A stretch of 64,000 bases of DNA from Pseudomonas gingeri (lineage in GTDB: Bacteria > Pseudomonadota > Gammaproteobacteria > Pseudomonadales > Pseudomonadaceae): contig NZ_JACAOR010000007.1 in NCBI RefSeq assembly GCF_013386115.1, positions 582,702 to 646,701 of the forward strand, written 5' to 3'. The notes under the pieces are model-generated. The model was not told the DNA's origin. It saw only the letters and a program-made list of their open reading frames with translations, and did no database searches. Positions 32,950 to 42,478 of this stretch are shown here, one piece after another (the stretch's first letter is position 1; each line of letters opens with the position of its first letter). The translations under genes were made by a program, and so were the position numbers.

Positions 32950-34386
32950 TTAGCGTTTTTTCTTGTTGGCAATGTGGATGGCGCCGCCATTCACTGCCAA
33001 TGCCGCTTCGTGCAACGCTTCGGACAGGGTCGGATGGGAGAAGACCATCATGCCCAGGTCTTCGGCGCTGGTGCCGAATTCCATACCGATTGCGCCTTGC
33101 TGTACCAGCTCGGCCGCGCTTGGGCCAATCACGTGGACGCCCAGGACGCGGTCGGTCTTGGCATCAGCGATGACCTTGACGAAACCACCGGTATCGTTGG
33201 CTGCCATGGCACGGCCACTGGCGGCAAACGGGAAGGTGCCGACGTTAACTTCAACGCCTTCAGCTTTCAAGGCCTGTTCGGTTTTACCGACCCACGCGAT
33301 TTCCGGGTGTGTGTAGATAACCGACGGGATCAGGTCGTAGTTCATCTGGGCCTTGTGGCCCTTGATGCGCTCGACGACCATGATGCCTTCTTCCGAAGCC
33401 TTGTGAGCCAGCATCATGCCGCGAACCACGTCACCGATGGCGTAGACGCCTGGAACGGTGGTCGCACAGTGATCGTCGACGTGGATGAAGCCACGCTCGT
33501 CGAGGGTCACGCCGCTGTCGGCGGCCAGCAGGTCGGTGGTCACCGGACGACGACCAACGGCTACGATCAGCTTGTCGAAAGTGATGGTCTGTTCGCCATC
33601 CTTGTCGGTATAGGTCACGACCACTTCTTCGCCGTTGACCTTGGAGCCGGTCACGCGAGCGCCCAGCTTGATGTCCAGACCTTGTTTGGTCAGGGTTTTC
33701 AGCGCTTCCTTGGACACCGCGGTGTCAGCGGCCAGCAGGAACGTGTCCAGGGCTTCCAGGACAGTCACCTGAGCGCCCAGGCGGGACCAGACGGAACCCA
33801 GTTCCAGGCCGATCACGCCAGCACCGATCACGCCAAGGCGCTTCGGTACGGCTTGGAATTCCAGGGCGCCGGTCGAATCGACGATCACCTTCTGGTCAAC
33901 CGGAGCAGGCGGGATGTCGATCGGACGCGAACCTGGAGCCAGGATCACGTTCTCGGCTTCGATGACCTGGACAACGCCATCCGGACCGGTCACTTCGACT
34001 TTCTTGCCGGCCAGCAGCTTGCCGTGGCCTTCGATCGAAGTCACGCCGTTGGCCTTGAACAGGGTGGCAACACCGCTGGTCAGACCCTTGACGATGTTGG
34101 CCTTGCGACCGACCATCGCCGGGACGTCCATCTTCACGTCACCGGTGGTGATACCGTGGATGGCGAAGGCATCCTTGGCTTCGTGGTACTTCCAGGAGCT
34201 GTCCAGCAGCGCCTTGGAGGGAATGCAGCCCACGTTCAGGCAAGTACCGCCGAGGGCCAGCTTGCCCTCTTTGTCCTGGTACTTCTCGATGCAGGCAGTC
34301 TTGAGGCCAAGTTGCGCGGCCTTGATGGCGGCTACATAGCCGCCAGGACCCGCGCCGATCACTACCACGTCGAATTTCTGAGTCAT
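32950..34386 (-). CDS. lpdG: Dihydrolipoyl dehydrogenase (E3) of 2-oxoglutarate dehydrogenase
   Basis: This 478-residue FAD disulfide oxidoreductase reoxidises the lipoyl groups of SucB. It has the FAD motif VVVIGAGPGGYVAAIKAAQL, the redox disulfide GGTCLNVGCIPSK, the NAD-binding GAGVIGLELGSVWSRLG and the C-terminal dimer-interface HPTLSEALHEA with the catalytic His-Glu pair. Its place between sucB and sucC marks it as the Lpd-Glc type of Pseudomonas, as opposed to the pyruvate or branched-chain enzymes. Confidence 0.97.
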   Translation of the reverse strand: MTQKFDVVVIGAGPGGYVAAIKAAQLGLKTACIEKYQDKEGKLALGGTCLNVGCIPSKALLDSSWKYHEAKDAFAIHGITTGDVKMDVPAMVGRKANIVKGLTSGVATLFKANGVTSIEGHGKLLAGKKVEVTGPDGVVQVIEAENVILAPGSRPIDIPPAPVDQKVIVDSTGALEFQAVPKRLGVIGAGVIGLELGSVWSRLGAQVTVLEALDTFLLAADTAVSKEALKTLTKQGLDIKLGARVTGSKVNGEEVVVTYTDKDGEQTITFDKLIVAVGRRPVTTDLLAADSGVTLDERGFIHVDDHCATTVPGVYAIGDVVRGMMLAHKASEEGIMVVERIKGHKAQMNYDLIPSVIYTHPEIAWVGKTEQALKAEGVEVNVGTFPFAASGRAMAANDTGGFVKVIADAKTDRVLGVHVIGPSAAELVQQGAIGMEFGTSAEDLGMMVFSHPTLSEALHEAALAVNGGAIHIANKKKR

Positions 34387-34499
34387 GTGTCATTCCTTAT
34401 CGAATCAAACCGGACGGCCGCTTTTGGCGACCGTCGTGGGACGAAGCTGGTCATTTACACGGCGGGCAAGGCGCCAGGCGCCCTGCCCTTTGGGCAAAA

Positions 34500-35720
34500 T
34501 CAGATATCCAGCAGCAAACGAGCCGGGTCTTCCAGCAGGTTCTTGATGGTAACCAGGAAGGTCACAGCTTCTTTACCGTCGATCAAACGGTGATCGTAGG
34601 ACAGAGCCAGGTACATCATCGGACGGATCACGACCTGACCGTTGATTGCCATCGGACGCTGGATGATGTTGTGCATACCCAGGATCGCCGCTTGTGGCGG
34701 GTTGACGATCGGGGTCGACATCATCGAGCCGAATGTACCACCGTTGGTGATGGTGAACGTACCGCCGGTCATTTCGTCGATGGACAGCTTGCCGTCACGG
34801 GCCTTCTTGCCGAAGGTGGCGATGCCGCCTTCGATTTCGGCCAGGCTCATCAGTTCGGCGTTACGCAGTACCGGTACCACCAGGCCACGGTCGCTGGAAA
34901 CGGCGACACCGACGTCGGCGTAGCCGTGGTAGACGATGTCCGCGCCGTCGATCGAGGCGTTGACAGCCGGGAAGCGCTTCAGCGCCTCGGTGGCCGCTTT
35001 CACGAAGAACGACATGAAGCCCAGGCGTACGCCGTTGTGGGACTTCTCGAACAGGTCCTTGTACTTCGAACGCAGGGCCATGACTTCGGTCATGTCGACT
35101 TCGTTGAAGGTGGTCAGCATCGCCATGTTCGACTGGGCTTCGACCAGACGCTTGGCCACGGTGGCACGTACGCGGGTCATCGGTACACGCTTCTCGGTGC
35201 GGTCGCCGGCGGCGAACACAGGAGCAGCGGCAGCCGGGGCGGCAGCCTTGGCCGGAGCAGCAGCCGGAGCGGCTTTCTTCGCGGCGACGGCAGCGACCAC
35301 GTCTTCCTTGGTCACACGACCACCCTTGCCGGTGCCGGCAACGGAAGCGATGTTGATGCCGTTTTCTTCAGCCAGCTTGCGCGCGGCCGGAGCAGCAACC
35401 GGATCGTCTTCACCACCGGCGGCAGCCGGGGCAGCAGCTTGGGCGGCGGCAGGCGCGGCAGCCGGAGCAGCGGCGGCAGCACCGCCCTCTTCGATGGAGC
35501 CCAGTACCTGTGCGGAAAGAACGGTGTCGCCTTCGTTGGCAACGATAGCGCCCAGAACGCCGTCGGCTTCAGCCAGGACTTCCAGTACCACCTTGTCGGT
35601 CTCGATGTCGACGATCAGGTCGTCGCGCTTGACCGCATCGCCCGGCTGCTTGTGCCAGGTGGCAACGGTGCCATCGGCAACCGATTCCGGAAATTGGGGG
35701 GCTTTGATCTCGATAGCCAT
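34500..35720 (-). CDS. sucB: Dihydrolipoyllysine-residue succinyltransferase (E2)
   Basis: This 406-residue E2 core of 2-oxoglutarate dehydrogenase has an N-terminal lipoyl domain with the modified Lys in VDIETDKVVLEV (about residue 43), then an Ala/Pro-rich linker (AAAAAPAAAPAAAQAAAPAA). A peripheral-subunit-binding domain (ARKLAEENGINIASVAGTGK) and a second linker follow. The catalytic acyltransferase domain carries the active His and Asp in LSYDHRLIDGKEAV. I chose ATG 35718-35720 (MAIEIKAPQF). It lies 41 bases after sucA. Confidence 0.98.
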   Translation of the reverse strand: MAIEIKAPQFPESVADGTVATWHKQPGDAVKRDDLIVDIETDKVVLEVLAEADGVLGAIVANEGDTVLSAQVLGSIEEGGAAAAAPAAAPAAAQAAAPAAAGGEDDPVAAPAARKLAEENGINIASVAGTGKGGRVTKEDVVAAVAAKKAAPAAAPAKAAAPAAAAPVFAAGDRTEKRVPMTRVRATVAKRLVEAQSNMAMLTTFNEVDMTEVMALRSKYKDLFEKSHNGVRLGFMSFFVKAATEALKRFPAVNASIDGADIVYHGYADVGVAVSSDRGLVVPVLRNAELMSLAEIEGGIATFGKKARDGKLSIDEMTGGTFTITNGGTFGSMMSTPIVNPPQAAILGMHNIIQRPMAINGQVVIRPMMYLALSYDHRLIDGKEAVTFLVTIKNLLEDPARLLLDI

Positions 35721-35761
35721 TATCTGTGGTTCCTTAAATTCGGTTTCAGGTGCGCGAGGCG

Positions 35762-38593
35762 TTAAACAGTAAAGGCATCTTGCAACAGTTTTTCCTGCTG
35801 CTCGGCGTGCATCGATGCATAACCACAAGCAGGAGCAGCAGAAGCGTCACGACCGGCGTACTCGAGTGCGAGCGACTTGTCGTGGCCGCTGATGATGCGA
35901 CGCATGTGATGCTGGCTGCTGTACCAGGCACCCTGGTTCATCGGCTCTTCCTGACACCAAACGATATGTTTGAGGTTCTTGTACGGAGCCAGGACTTCGA
36001 TCAGGTCGTCCTCAGGGAATGGGTACAACTGCTCGATACGCACGATGGCGATATCGTCACGCTCTTCGGCACGGCGTTTTTCCAGCAGGTCGTAGTAGAC
36101 CTTGCCGCTGCACAGAACCAGGCGCTGGACCTTTTTCGGATCCTGGGCGTCGATTTCCGGGATAACGGTCTGGAACGAGCCTTCGGCCAGATCTTCCAGC
36201 GTGGAGATCGCCAGCTTGTGACGCAGCAGCGACTTCGGTGTCAGCACGATCAGCGGCTTGCGCAGCGGACGGATGACCTGACGACGCAGCAGGTGGTAGA
36301 TCTGAGCCGGGGTGGTCGGCACGCAAACCTGGACGTTGTGCTCGGCGCACAGTTGCAGGTAGCGCTCCAGACGGGCCGAGGAGTGCTCCGGACCCTGACC
36401 TTCATAACCGTGCGGCAGCAGCATGGTCAGGCCGCACAGACGACCCCACTTGTGCTCGCCACTGGTGATGAACTGGTCGACAACCACCTGGGCACCGTTG
36501 GCGAAGTCGCCGAACTGGGCTTCCCAGATAACCAGGGCATTCGGCGTGGTGGTCGAGTAACCGTACTCGAACGCCAGGACCGCTTCTTCCGACAGGAACG
36601 AGTCGTACAGGTCGAAGCGTGGCTGACCCTCGTACAGGTTCTGCAGCGGAATGTAGGTGCCCGCGTCCTTCTGGTTGTGCAGCACGGCATGACGGTGCGA
36701 GAACGTACCACGGCCGATGTCCTGGCCGGTCATGCGGATCGGGTGGCCTTCGAACGCCAGGGTCGCGTACGCCATGGTTTCGGCGTAACCCCAGTTGATC
36801 GGCAAGCCGCCGGCCTGCATTTTCTGACGATCTTCGTAGATCTTCGCGACCTGGCGCTGAACCACGAAGCCTTCCGGAATTTCCAGCAGCTTGGCGGACA
36901 GTTCCTGCAGGGTCTTCAGATCGAAGCGGGTATCGTGACGTGCAGTCCACGCGTGACCCAGGTAAGGGCGCCAGTCGACGAACAACTCCTTGTTCGGTTC
37001 CTTGACCAGGCTCTTGACCACGTGCAGACCGTTGTCCAGGGCGTTGCGGTATTCGTCGACCTTCGCCTGCACGCGCGCGTCATCCAGCACCTTGGCCTGA
37101 ACCAGGCGCTCGGCGTACAGCTCACGGGTGGTGCGCTGCTTGGTGATCTGCTGGTACATCAGCGGCTGGGTGCCACTTGGCTCGTCAGCCTCGTTGTGAC
37201 CACGACGACGGTAGCAGACCAGGTCGATCACCACGTCGCGCTTGTACTGCATGCGGTAGTCGACAGCCAGCTGGGTCACGAACAGCACGGCTTCCGGATC
37301 ATCACCATTCACATGGAGGATCGGCGCCTGGATCATCTTCGCGACGTCGGTGGCGTACTCGGTGGAACGCGAGTCCAGCGGGTTGCTGATGGTGAAACCG
37401 ACCTGGTTGTTGATCACGATGTGGATCGTGCCGCCCGTCTTGAAGCCGCGGGTCTGCGACATCTGGAAGGTTTCCATGACCACGCCCTGACCTGCGAACG
37501 CAGCGTCACCGTGGAGGGAAATCGGCAGAACCTTGTCACCGGTCGCATCGTTGCGACGGTCCTGGCGGGCACGAACCGAACCCTCGACCACCGGGGAAAC
37601 GATTTCCAGGTGGGACGGGTTGAACGCCATGGCCAGGTGAACTTCGCCACCGGTGGTCATCACGTTGGACGAGAAGCCCTGGTGGTACTTGACGTCACCG
37701 GAACCCAGCTCGACCTTCTTCTTGCCTTCGAACTCGTCGAACAACTCGCGCGGGTTCTTGCCGAAGGTGTTGACCAGCACGTTGAGACGGCCGCGGTGGG
37801 CCATGCCGATAACGATTTCCTTGGTGCCGTAGGAGCCGGAACGCTGGATCATCTCGTCCAGCATCGGAATCAGGCTCTCGCCACCTTCCAGGCCGAAACG
37901 CTTGGTGCCCGGGTATTTGGTACCCAGGTATTTTTCCAGGCCTTCCGCGGCGGTGACGCGCTCGAGCAGGTGGCTCTTGATATCGGCGGAGAAGGTTGGA
38001 CGGCCGCGCACGCTTTCCAGGCGCTGCTGGAACCAGTGGCGCTGCTCGGAATCGACGATGTGCGTGAACTCGGCGCCGATGGTGCGGCAATATGTCTGCT
38101 GCAACGCTTCGTGAATTTCGCGTAGGCTCGCTTCCTCTTTGCCGATGAACAGGTCGCCGGCACGGAAGATCGTATCAAGATCGGCATTGGTCAAGCCGTA
38201 ATGATTGATCGACAGGTCTGCAGGTGCAGGACGCTGCCACAGTCCCAGCGGGTCAAGCTGGGCTGCCTGGTGGCCACGCATCCGATAGGCCTGGATCAAT
38301 CGCAGCACTTCAACCTGCTTCTTCTCGTGCTCACTGCTCACGCTGCCGGCAGATACCGGTTGGGCGCGGCGCTGGTTCTTTGCCAGCAACACGAAATGCT
38401 CGCGGATTGTCGAGTGCGATACATCGGTGGCAGCGTTGCCGTCAGCGGGCAACGTCTGAAATTTGGTGCGCCATTCTTCTGGCACAGCGTTAGGGTCGTG
38501 CAGGTAGAGCTCATAAAGCTCTTCCACATAGGCAGCGTTACCACCTGAAAGATAGCCGCTGTTCCACATGCGCTGCATCACGCTTTCTTGCAT
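35762..38593 (-). CDS. sucA: 2-oxoglutarate dehydrogenase E1 component
   Basis: This 943-residue thiamine-diphosphate decarboxylase is the first enzyme of the complex. It starts MQESVMQRMWNSGYLSGGNA. Key parts are the E1 N-terminal helix that docks on SucB, HRGRLNVLVN, GDVKYHQGFS and the TPP/Mg region LHGDAAFAGQGVV...IVINNQVGFTIS, and the C-terminal DHKWGR-like GEHKWGRLCGLTMLLPHGYEGQGPEHSS region. Full length for the family. A 291-base gap with a hairpin separates it from sdhB, so it may be read through from sdh or have its own promoter. Confidence 0.98.
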   Translation of the reverse strand: MQESVMQRMWNSGYLSGGNAAYVEELYELYLHDPNAVPEEWRTKFQTLPADGNAATDVSHSTIREHFVLLAKNQRRAQPVSAGSVSSEHEKKQVEVLRLIQAYRMRGHQAAQLDPLGLWQRPAPADLSINHYGLTNADLDTIFRAGDLFIGKEEASLREIHEALQQTYCRTIGAEFTHIVDSEQRHWFQQRLESVRGRPTFSADIKSHLLERVTAAEGLEKYLGTKYPGTKRFGLEGGESLIPMLDEMIQRSGSYGTKEIVIGMAHRGRLNVLVNTFGKNPRELFDEFEGKKKVELGSGDVKYHQGFSSNVMTTGGEVHLAMAFNPSHLEIVSPVVEGSVRARQDRRNDATGDKVLPISLHGDAAFAGQGVVMETFQMSQTRGFKTGGTIHIVINNQVGFTISNPLDSRSTEYATDVAKMIQAPILHVNGDDPEAVLFVTQLAVDYRMQYKRDVVIDLVCYRRRGHNEADEPSGTQPLMYQQITKQRTTRELYAERLVQAKVLDDARVQAKVDEYRNALDNGLHVVKSLVKEPNKELFVDWRPYLGHAWTARHDTRFDLKTLQELSAKLLEIPEGFVVQRQVAKIYEDRQKMQAGGLPINWGYAETMAYATLAFEGHPIRMTGQDIGRGTFSHRHAVLHNQKDAGTYIPLQNLYEGQPRFDLYDSFLSEEAVLAFEYGYSTTTPNALVIWEAQFGDFANGAQVVVDQFITSGEHKWGRLCGLTMLLPHGYEGQGPEHSSARLERYLQLCAEHNVQVCVPTTPAQIYHLLRRQVIRPLRKPLIVLTPKSLLRHKLAISTLEDLAEGSFQTVIPEIDAQDPKKVQRLVLCSGKVYYDLLEKRRAEERDDIAIVRIEQLYPFPEDDLIEVLAPYKNLKHIVWCQEEPMNQGAWYSSQHHMRRIISGHDKSLALEYAGRDASAAPACGYASMHAEQQEKLLQDAFTV

Positions 38594-38783
38594 GCTTGGT
38601 CACCCTCGGTTAGGGGACACCACCGGCGAAAACACCGAGCAAGCTTGCAAAAGTCCGAATGCCGCGACCTGAACAAGCCACCTAGGATCACGCTGATAGT
38701 CCGGGTACCAGCCCGGATGCCCCTGCTGGTCTCATTTCTTCAAAATAAGAGCCACAGCTTTGTGAGCCGTCGCTCAGGTTAAA

Positions 38784-38812
38784 ACCACGGCGCGGGTTGA
38801 AGCCTGCGCCGC
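38784..38812 (-). terminator. Hairpin between sdhB and sucA
   Basis: CGGCGC (38788-38793) with the following GGG pairs with CCTGCGCCG around a TTGAA loop, one bulge. On the minus strand it is followed by GTGGTTTTAACC, so it looks like a weak or partial terminator inside the sdh-suc cluster. The rest of the 291-base gap shows no gene. Confidence 0.45.
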
Positions 38813-38884
38813 AGCTCTCTACGGGTACAGCGATGCCACTCTTTACAACACCGGTTCTACAACAGCCGGGTTACAGCAGCTGAG

Positions 38885-39589
38885 TCACACGCCGCTCTGC
38901 AGCAGCATGTTACGGATGTGACCGATGGCCTTAGTCGGGTTCAGGCCTTTCGGACATACGTTGACGCAGTTCATGATCCCGCGGCAGCGGAAGACGCTGA
39001 ACGGGTCATCCAGCGAAGCCAGGCGCTCGGTCGTCTTGGTGTCGCGGCTGTCTGCCAGGAAGCGGTAGGCTTGCAGCAGGGCGGCCGGGCCCAGGAACTT
39101 GTCCGGGTTCCACCAGAAGGACGGGCAGGACGTCGAGCAGCAAGCGCACAGGATGCACTCGTACAGGCCGTCGAGCTTTTCACGCTCTTCAGGGGACTGC
39201 AGACGCTCGATGGCCGGAGCCGGCGTGTCGTTCTGCAGGAATGGCTTAACCTTCTCGTATTGCTTGTAGAAGATGCTCATATCGACGACCAGGTCACGGA
39301 TAACCGGCAAACCAGGCAGAGGACGAACAACCAGCTTGTTACCCTTGACCACGGCGGACAGCGGCGTGATGCACGCCAGGCCGTTCTTGCCGTTGATGTT
39401 CATGCCGTCGGAACCGCAAACGCCTTCACGGCAGGAGCGACGGTAGGAGAACCCTTCGTCCTGCTCCTTGATCAGCGCCAGCACGTCCAGCACCATCAGG
39501 TCCTTGCCACCGGTATCGACCTGGAAAACCTGGGTTTTCGGGGCTGAGTCGGTGTCAGGGTTGTAACGATAAACTTCGACTTGCAACAT
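38885..39589 (-). CDS. sdhB: Succinate dehydrogenase iron-sulfur subunit
   Basis: This 234-residue subunit passes electrons from SdhA to quinone. It has three cysteine clusters: SCREGVCGSDGMNINGKNGL (2Fe-2S), CILCACCSTSCPSFWWNP (4Fe-4S) and CRGIMNCVNVCPKG (3Fe-4S). ATG 39587-39589 (MLQVEVYRY) is preferred to GTG three codons upstream, because the AAGG ribosome binding site would sit too close to the GTG. It is the last gene of sdhCDAB. Confidence 0.98.
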   Translation of the reverse strand: MLQVEVYRYNPDTDSAPKTQVFQVDTGGKDLMVLDVLALIKEQDEGFSYRRSCREGVCGSDGMNINGKNGLACITPLSAVVKGNKLVVRPLPGLPVIRDLVVDMSIFYKQYEKVKPFLQNDTPAPAIERLQSPEEREKLDGLYECILCACCSTSCPSFWWNPDKFLGPAALLQAYRFLADSRDTKTTERLASLDDPFSVFRCRGIMNCVNVCPKGLNPTKAIGHIRNMLLQSGV

Positions 39590-39600
39590 GGCGGTCACCC

Positions 39601-41373
39601 TTAATAAGTCCGGACTTTAGGTTCGAAAGTCGGAACGGTCTTCGGCGAGAAGTTCACGGCTCGCTTGGTGACGCGCTTGTCACCCGGGAAGTACAGGGTG
39701 TGGCACAGCCAGTTTTCGTCGTCACGATCTTCGAAGTCTTCACGGGCATGGGCACCGCGGGACTCTTTGCGCACTTCGGCGGCGATAGCGGTTGCTTCGG
39801 CCACTTCCAGCAGGTTTTGCAGTTCCAGCGCTTCGATACGGGCAGTGTTGAACGCCTGCGACTTATCGTTGATCTTCACGTTGGCGATACGCTTGCGCAG
39901 GTCGGCCAGTTGCGCGATACCCTTCTGCATGTATTCGCCAGTACGGAATACACCGAAGTAGTTCTGCATGCAGCTTTGCAGCTCGCGACGCAGGGTTGCC
40001 ACGTCTTCGCCATCGGTACGCTCGTTCAGGGCGGACAGACGCGCCAGGGCAGCTTCGATGTCAGCGTCGGTGGCGTCATCGTATTCGATGCCGTCGGTCA
40101 GGGCTTTTTCCAGGTGCAGGCCGGCCGCACGGCCGAAGACCACCAGGTCGAGCAGCGAGTTGCCGCCCAGGCGGTTGGCGCCGTGAACCGATACGCAAGC
40201 CACTTCACCTACCGCGAACAGGCCAGGAATGATCTGGTCCACGCCTTCGGCGTTCTGGGTGATGGCCTGGCCATGAATGTTGGTGGCAACGCCGCCCATC
40301 ATATAGTGGCAGGTCGGTACGACCGGAACCGGGGCAACAACCGGGTCGACGTGCGCGAAAGTCTTCGACAGTTCGCAGATGCCTGGCAGACGGCTGTGCA
40401 GCACTTCCTCGCCCAGGTGGTCGAGCTTGAGCATCACATGGTCGCCATTCGGACCGCAACCGTTGCCGGCGATGATTTCCTTCACCATCGAACGGGCAAC
40501 CACGTCGCGACCAGCCAGGTCCTTCGCGTTCGGAGCATAACGCTCCATGAAACGCTCGCCGTGCTTGTTGATCAGGTAACCACCTTCACCACGGCAACCT
40601 TCGGTCACCAGGACGCCGGCGCCGGCGATGCCGGTCGGGTGGAACTGCCACATTTCGATGTCTTGTACCGGTACGCCGGCACGCAGGGCCATGCCGACGC
40701 CGTCACCGGTGTTGATCAGGGCGTTGGTGGTCGAAGCGTAGATGCGCCCCGCACCGCCGGTGGCCAATACGGTGGCTTTCGAGCGGATGTAGGAGGTTTC
40801 ACCGGTTTCGATGCAGATGGCGATCACACCGACGAACGCGCCGTCCTGGTTCTTCACCAGGTCAACGGCGTAGTACTCGTTCAGGAAGGTGGTGCCGGCT
40901 TTCAGGTTACCCTGGTAGAGGGTGTGCAGCAGCGCGTGACCGGTACGGTCAGAGGCTGCGCAGGTACGTGCCGCCTGGCCGCCCTTGCCGAAGTCCTTGG
41001 ACTGGCCGCCGAACGGACGCTGGTAGATGCGGCCGGATTCGGTACGGGAGAACGGCAGGCCCATGTGGTCCAGTTCGAACACCGCAGCCGGGCCTTCCTG
41101 ACACATGTACTCGATAGCGTCCTGGTCACCGATGTAGTCGGAACCCTTGACGGTATCGTACATGTGCCAGCGCCAGTCGTCGTTCGGGTCGGCCGAAGCG
41201 ATGGCGCAGGTGATGCCACCCTGGGCGGACACGGTGTGCGAACGGGTCGGGAACACCTTGGTGATCACGGCCGTCTTGTGACCGCCCTGAGCCAGCTGCA
41301 GGGCGGCACGCATACCCGCGCCGCCGCCGCCGATGATGATGGCGTCGAAAGAAATCGTTGGAATGTTAGCCAT
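39601..41373 (-). CDS. sdhA: Succinate dehydrogenase flavoprotein subunit
   Basis: This 590-residue flavoprotein oxidises succinate to fumarate. It has the N-terminal FAD motif AIIIGGGGAGMRAALQLAQG, the covalent-FAD His in TRSHTVSAQGGI, HPTGIAGAGVLVTEGCRGEGG and the substrate-binding HGANRLGGNSLLDLVVFGR. It lies 3 nt after sdhD and 11 nt before sdhB, so all are one transcript. Confidence 0.98.
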   Translation of the reverse strand: MANIPTISFDAIIIGGGGAGMRAALQLAQGGHKTAVITKVFPTRSHTVSAQGGITCAIASADPNDDWRWHMYDTVKGSDYIGDQDAIEYMCQEGPAAVFELDHMGLPFSRTESGRIYQRPFGGQSKDFGKGGQAARTCAASDRTGHALLHTLYQGNLKAGTTFLNEYYAVDLVKNQDGAFVGVIAICIETGETSYIRSKATVLATGGAGRIYASTTNALINTGDGVGMALRAGVPVQDIEMWQFHPTGIAGAGVLVTEGCRGEGGYLINKHGERFMERYAPNAKDLAGRDVVARSMVKEIIAGNGCGPNGDHVMLKLDHLGEEVLHSRLPGICELSKTFAHVDPVVAPVPVVPTCHYMMGGVATNIHGQAITQNAEGVDQIIPGLFAVGEVACVSVHGANRLGGNSLLDLVVFGRAAGLHLEKALTDGIEYDDATDADIEAALARLSALNERTDGEDVATLRRELQSCMQNYFGVFRTGEYMQKGIAQLADLRKRIANVKINDKSQAFNTARIEALELQNLLEVAEATAIAAEVRKESRGAHAREDFEDRDDENWLCHTLYFPGDKRVTKRAVNFSPKTVPTFEPKVRTY

Positions 41374-41376
41374 GAA

Positions 41377-41745
41377 TCAGATACCCCAGAGAATCTGCAC
41401 ACCCCAGACGAAGTACGCGAACATCGCAACGCCGCATACCACCTGGAAAAGGAAACGCACTACAGTCGCGGACTTGCCGAACGCCATCGGCGTCAGGTAG
41501 TCGGTCGCGATGGTCCACATGCCGACCCAGGCGTGAGCGCCCAGGGCCACCAGGGCCAGCAGACTGAAGATGCGCATCCAGCCGTGAGAGAACAGCTCAT
41601 GCCACTGGGCATAGCCCAGGCCTGGGTTCGCAATGATGTATCCGATCAGGAACAGGAAATAAGCCGCGAGAACGACCGCCGACACGCGCTGTGCCATCCA
41701 GTCATAGAGGCCCGAACGCGAGAGGTTCGTGACGTTAGTTACCAT
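41377..41745 (-). CDS. sdhD: Succinate dehydrogenase membrane anchor SdhD
   Basis: This 122-residue three-span membrane subunit helps bind heme b and ubiquinone. Hydrophobic segments lie at about 20-40, 57-80 and 95-118; the likely heme-ligand region is VALGAHAWVGMWTI. It overlaps sdhC by 7 nt. Small size and position between sdhC and sdhA are standard. Confidence 0.95.
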   Translation of the reverse strand: MVTNVTNLSRSGLYDWMAQRVSAVVLAAYFLFLIGYIIANPGLGYAQWHELFSHGWMRIFSLLALVALGAHAWVGMWTIATDYLTPMAFGKSATVVRFLFQVVCGVAMFAYFVWGVQILWGI

Positions 41746-42125
41746 ATCCAGACTCCTGCCAGAACGATTACCACCACGGAAACGGCGATAACGATTTTCG
41801 AGCCCAGCTTGCCGCCTTCCAGCGTCTCACCGATGCCCATGTCCATGATCAGATGGCGCACGCCGGCAACCAGGTGATACAGCAAGGCGGACAGGATGCC
41901 CCAAATCACTAGCTTGGCTAGCGGACTGGTCAGACACGCTTTCACCTGACCGAAGCCTTCCTCGGAGCTCAGCGACTTGTCCAATGCGTAGAGCATGATG
42001 GCCAGGCTGACAAAGAGGATGACACCGGAGATACGGTGAAGAATGGACGTGTAAGCAGTGACTGGGAGTTTGATGGTCCTTAGGTCTAGGTTTACAGGTC
42101 GTTGGCTTTTCACGGCTTTTTTCAC
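41739..42125 (-). CDS. sdhC: Succinate dehydrogenase cytochrome b556 subunit SdhC
   Basis: This 128-residue three-span membrane subunit has the signature RPVNLDLRTIKLPVTAYTSI and the heme-ligand His in LYHLVAGVRHLIMDMG. The start is a GTG at 42123-42125 with AGGGG nine bases upstream; a second GTG four codons in would give a slightly shorter protein. It is the first gene of sdhCDAB, with a sigma-70 promoter about 125 bases upstream. Confidence 0.95.
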   Translation of the reverse strand: MKKAVKSQRPVNLDLRTIKLPVTAYTSILHRISGVILFVSLAIMLYALDKSLSSEEGFGQVKACLTSPLAKLVIWGILSALLYHLVAGVRHLIMDMGIGETLEGGKLGSKIVIAVSVVVIVLAGVWIW

Positions 42126-42249
42126 ACTGAAGAGCCCCTAACAATCAGGGCAAAGTTGTTGGGCAAGTGCACTGGTCAGGTACCCACCACCCAGGGAGTG
42201 ACGACCCCCAATGAAAACAGGCCCAAAAGCCCCTGGCGGTCGGACGCCG

Positions 42250-42278
42250 AGTATAGACAGTTAGGCTACTAATGACAA
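42250..42278 (-). promoter_or_regulatory. Sigma-70 promoter of sdhCDAB
   Basis: On the minus strand TTGTCA (42273-42278) is followed by a 17-base spacer and TATACT (42250-42255). Transcription would start near 42243, leaving a leader of about 120 bases before sdhC. Confidence 0.72.
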
Positions 42279-42392
42279 CGCAAAGGACTACCCCTAATGG
42301 TGCATTGCGTTAGTGGGATAAAAGGCGTAAATAGCCGTCAATTTCGAGGAAAAATAGCGCTCAAAGCCCTCTGGCGCATGACTTTTGGCAAA

Positions 42393-42420
42393 TTGACTTT
42401 CGAATTTATCTCACTATAGT
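42393..42420 (+). promoter_or_regulatory. Sigma-70 promoter of gltA
   Basis: TTGACT (42393-42398), a 16-base spacer and TATAGT (42415-42420) give a good promoter about 52 bases before the gltA start. It is in the 353-base divergent gap shared with sdhC; no other gene is seen in that gap. Confidence 0.7.
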
Positions 42421-42478
42421 GGTGCGGGCCCTGCGTGGGGGGCCTGTCTGATGATTTCAAGCATAAATAGGAGGCCAC

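Noticed and set aside
35750..38125. 791-codon plus-strand open frame
   Set aside because: It is antisense to sucA, a highly conserved enzyme with all its motifs present.
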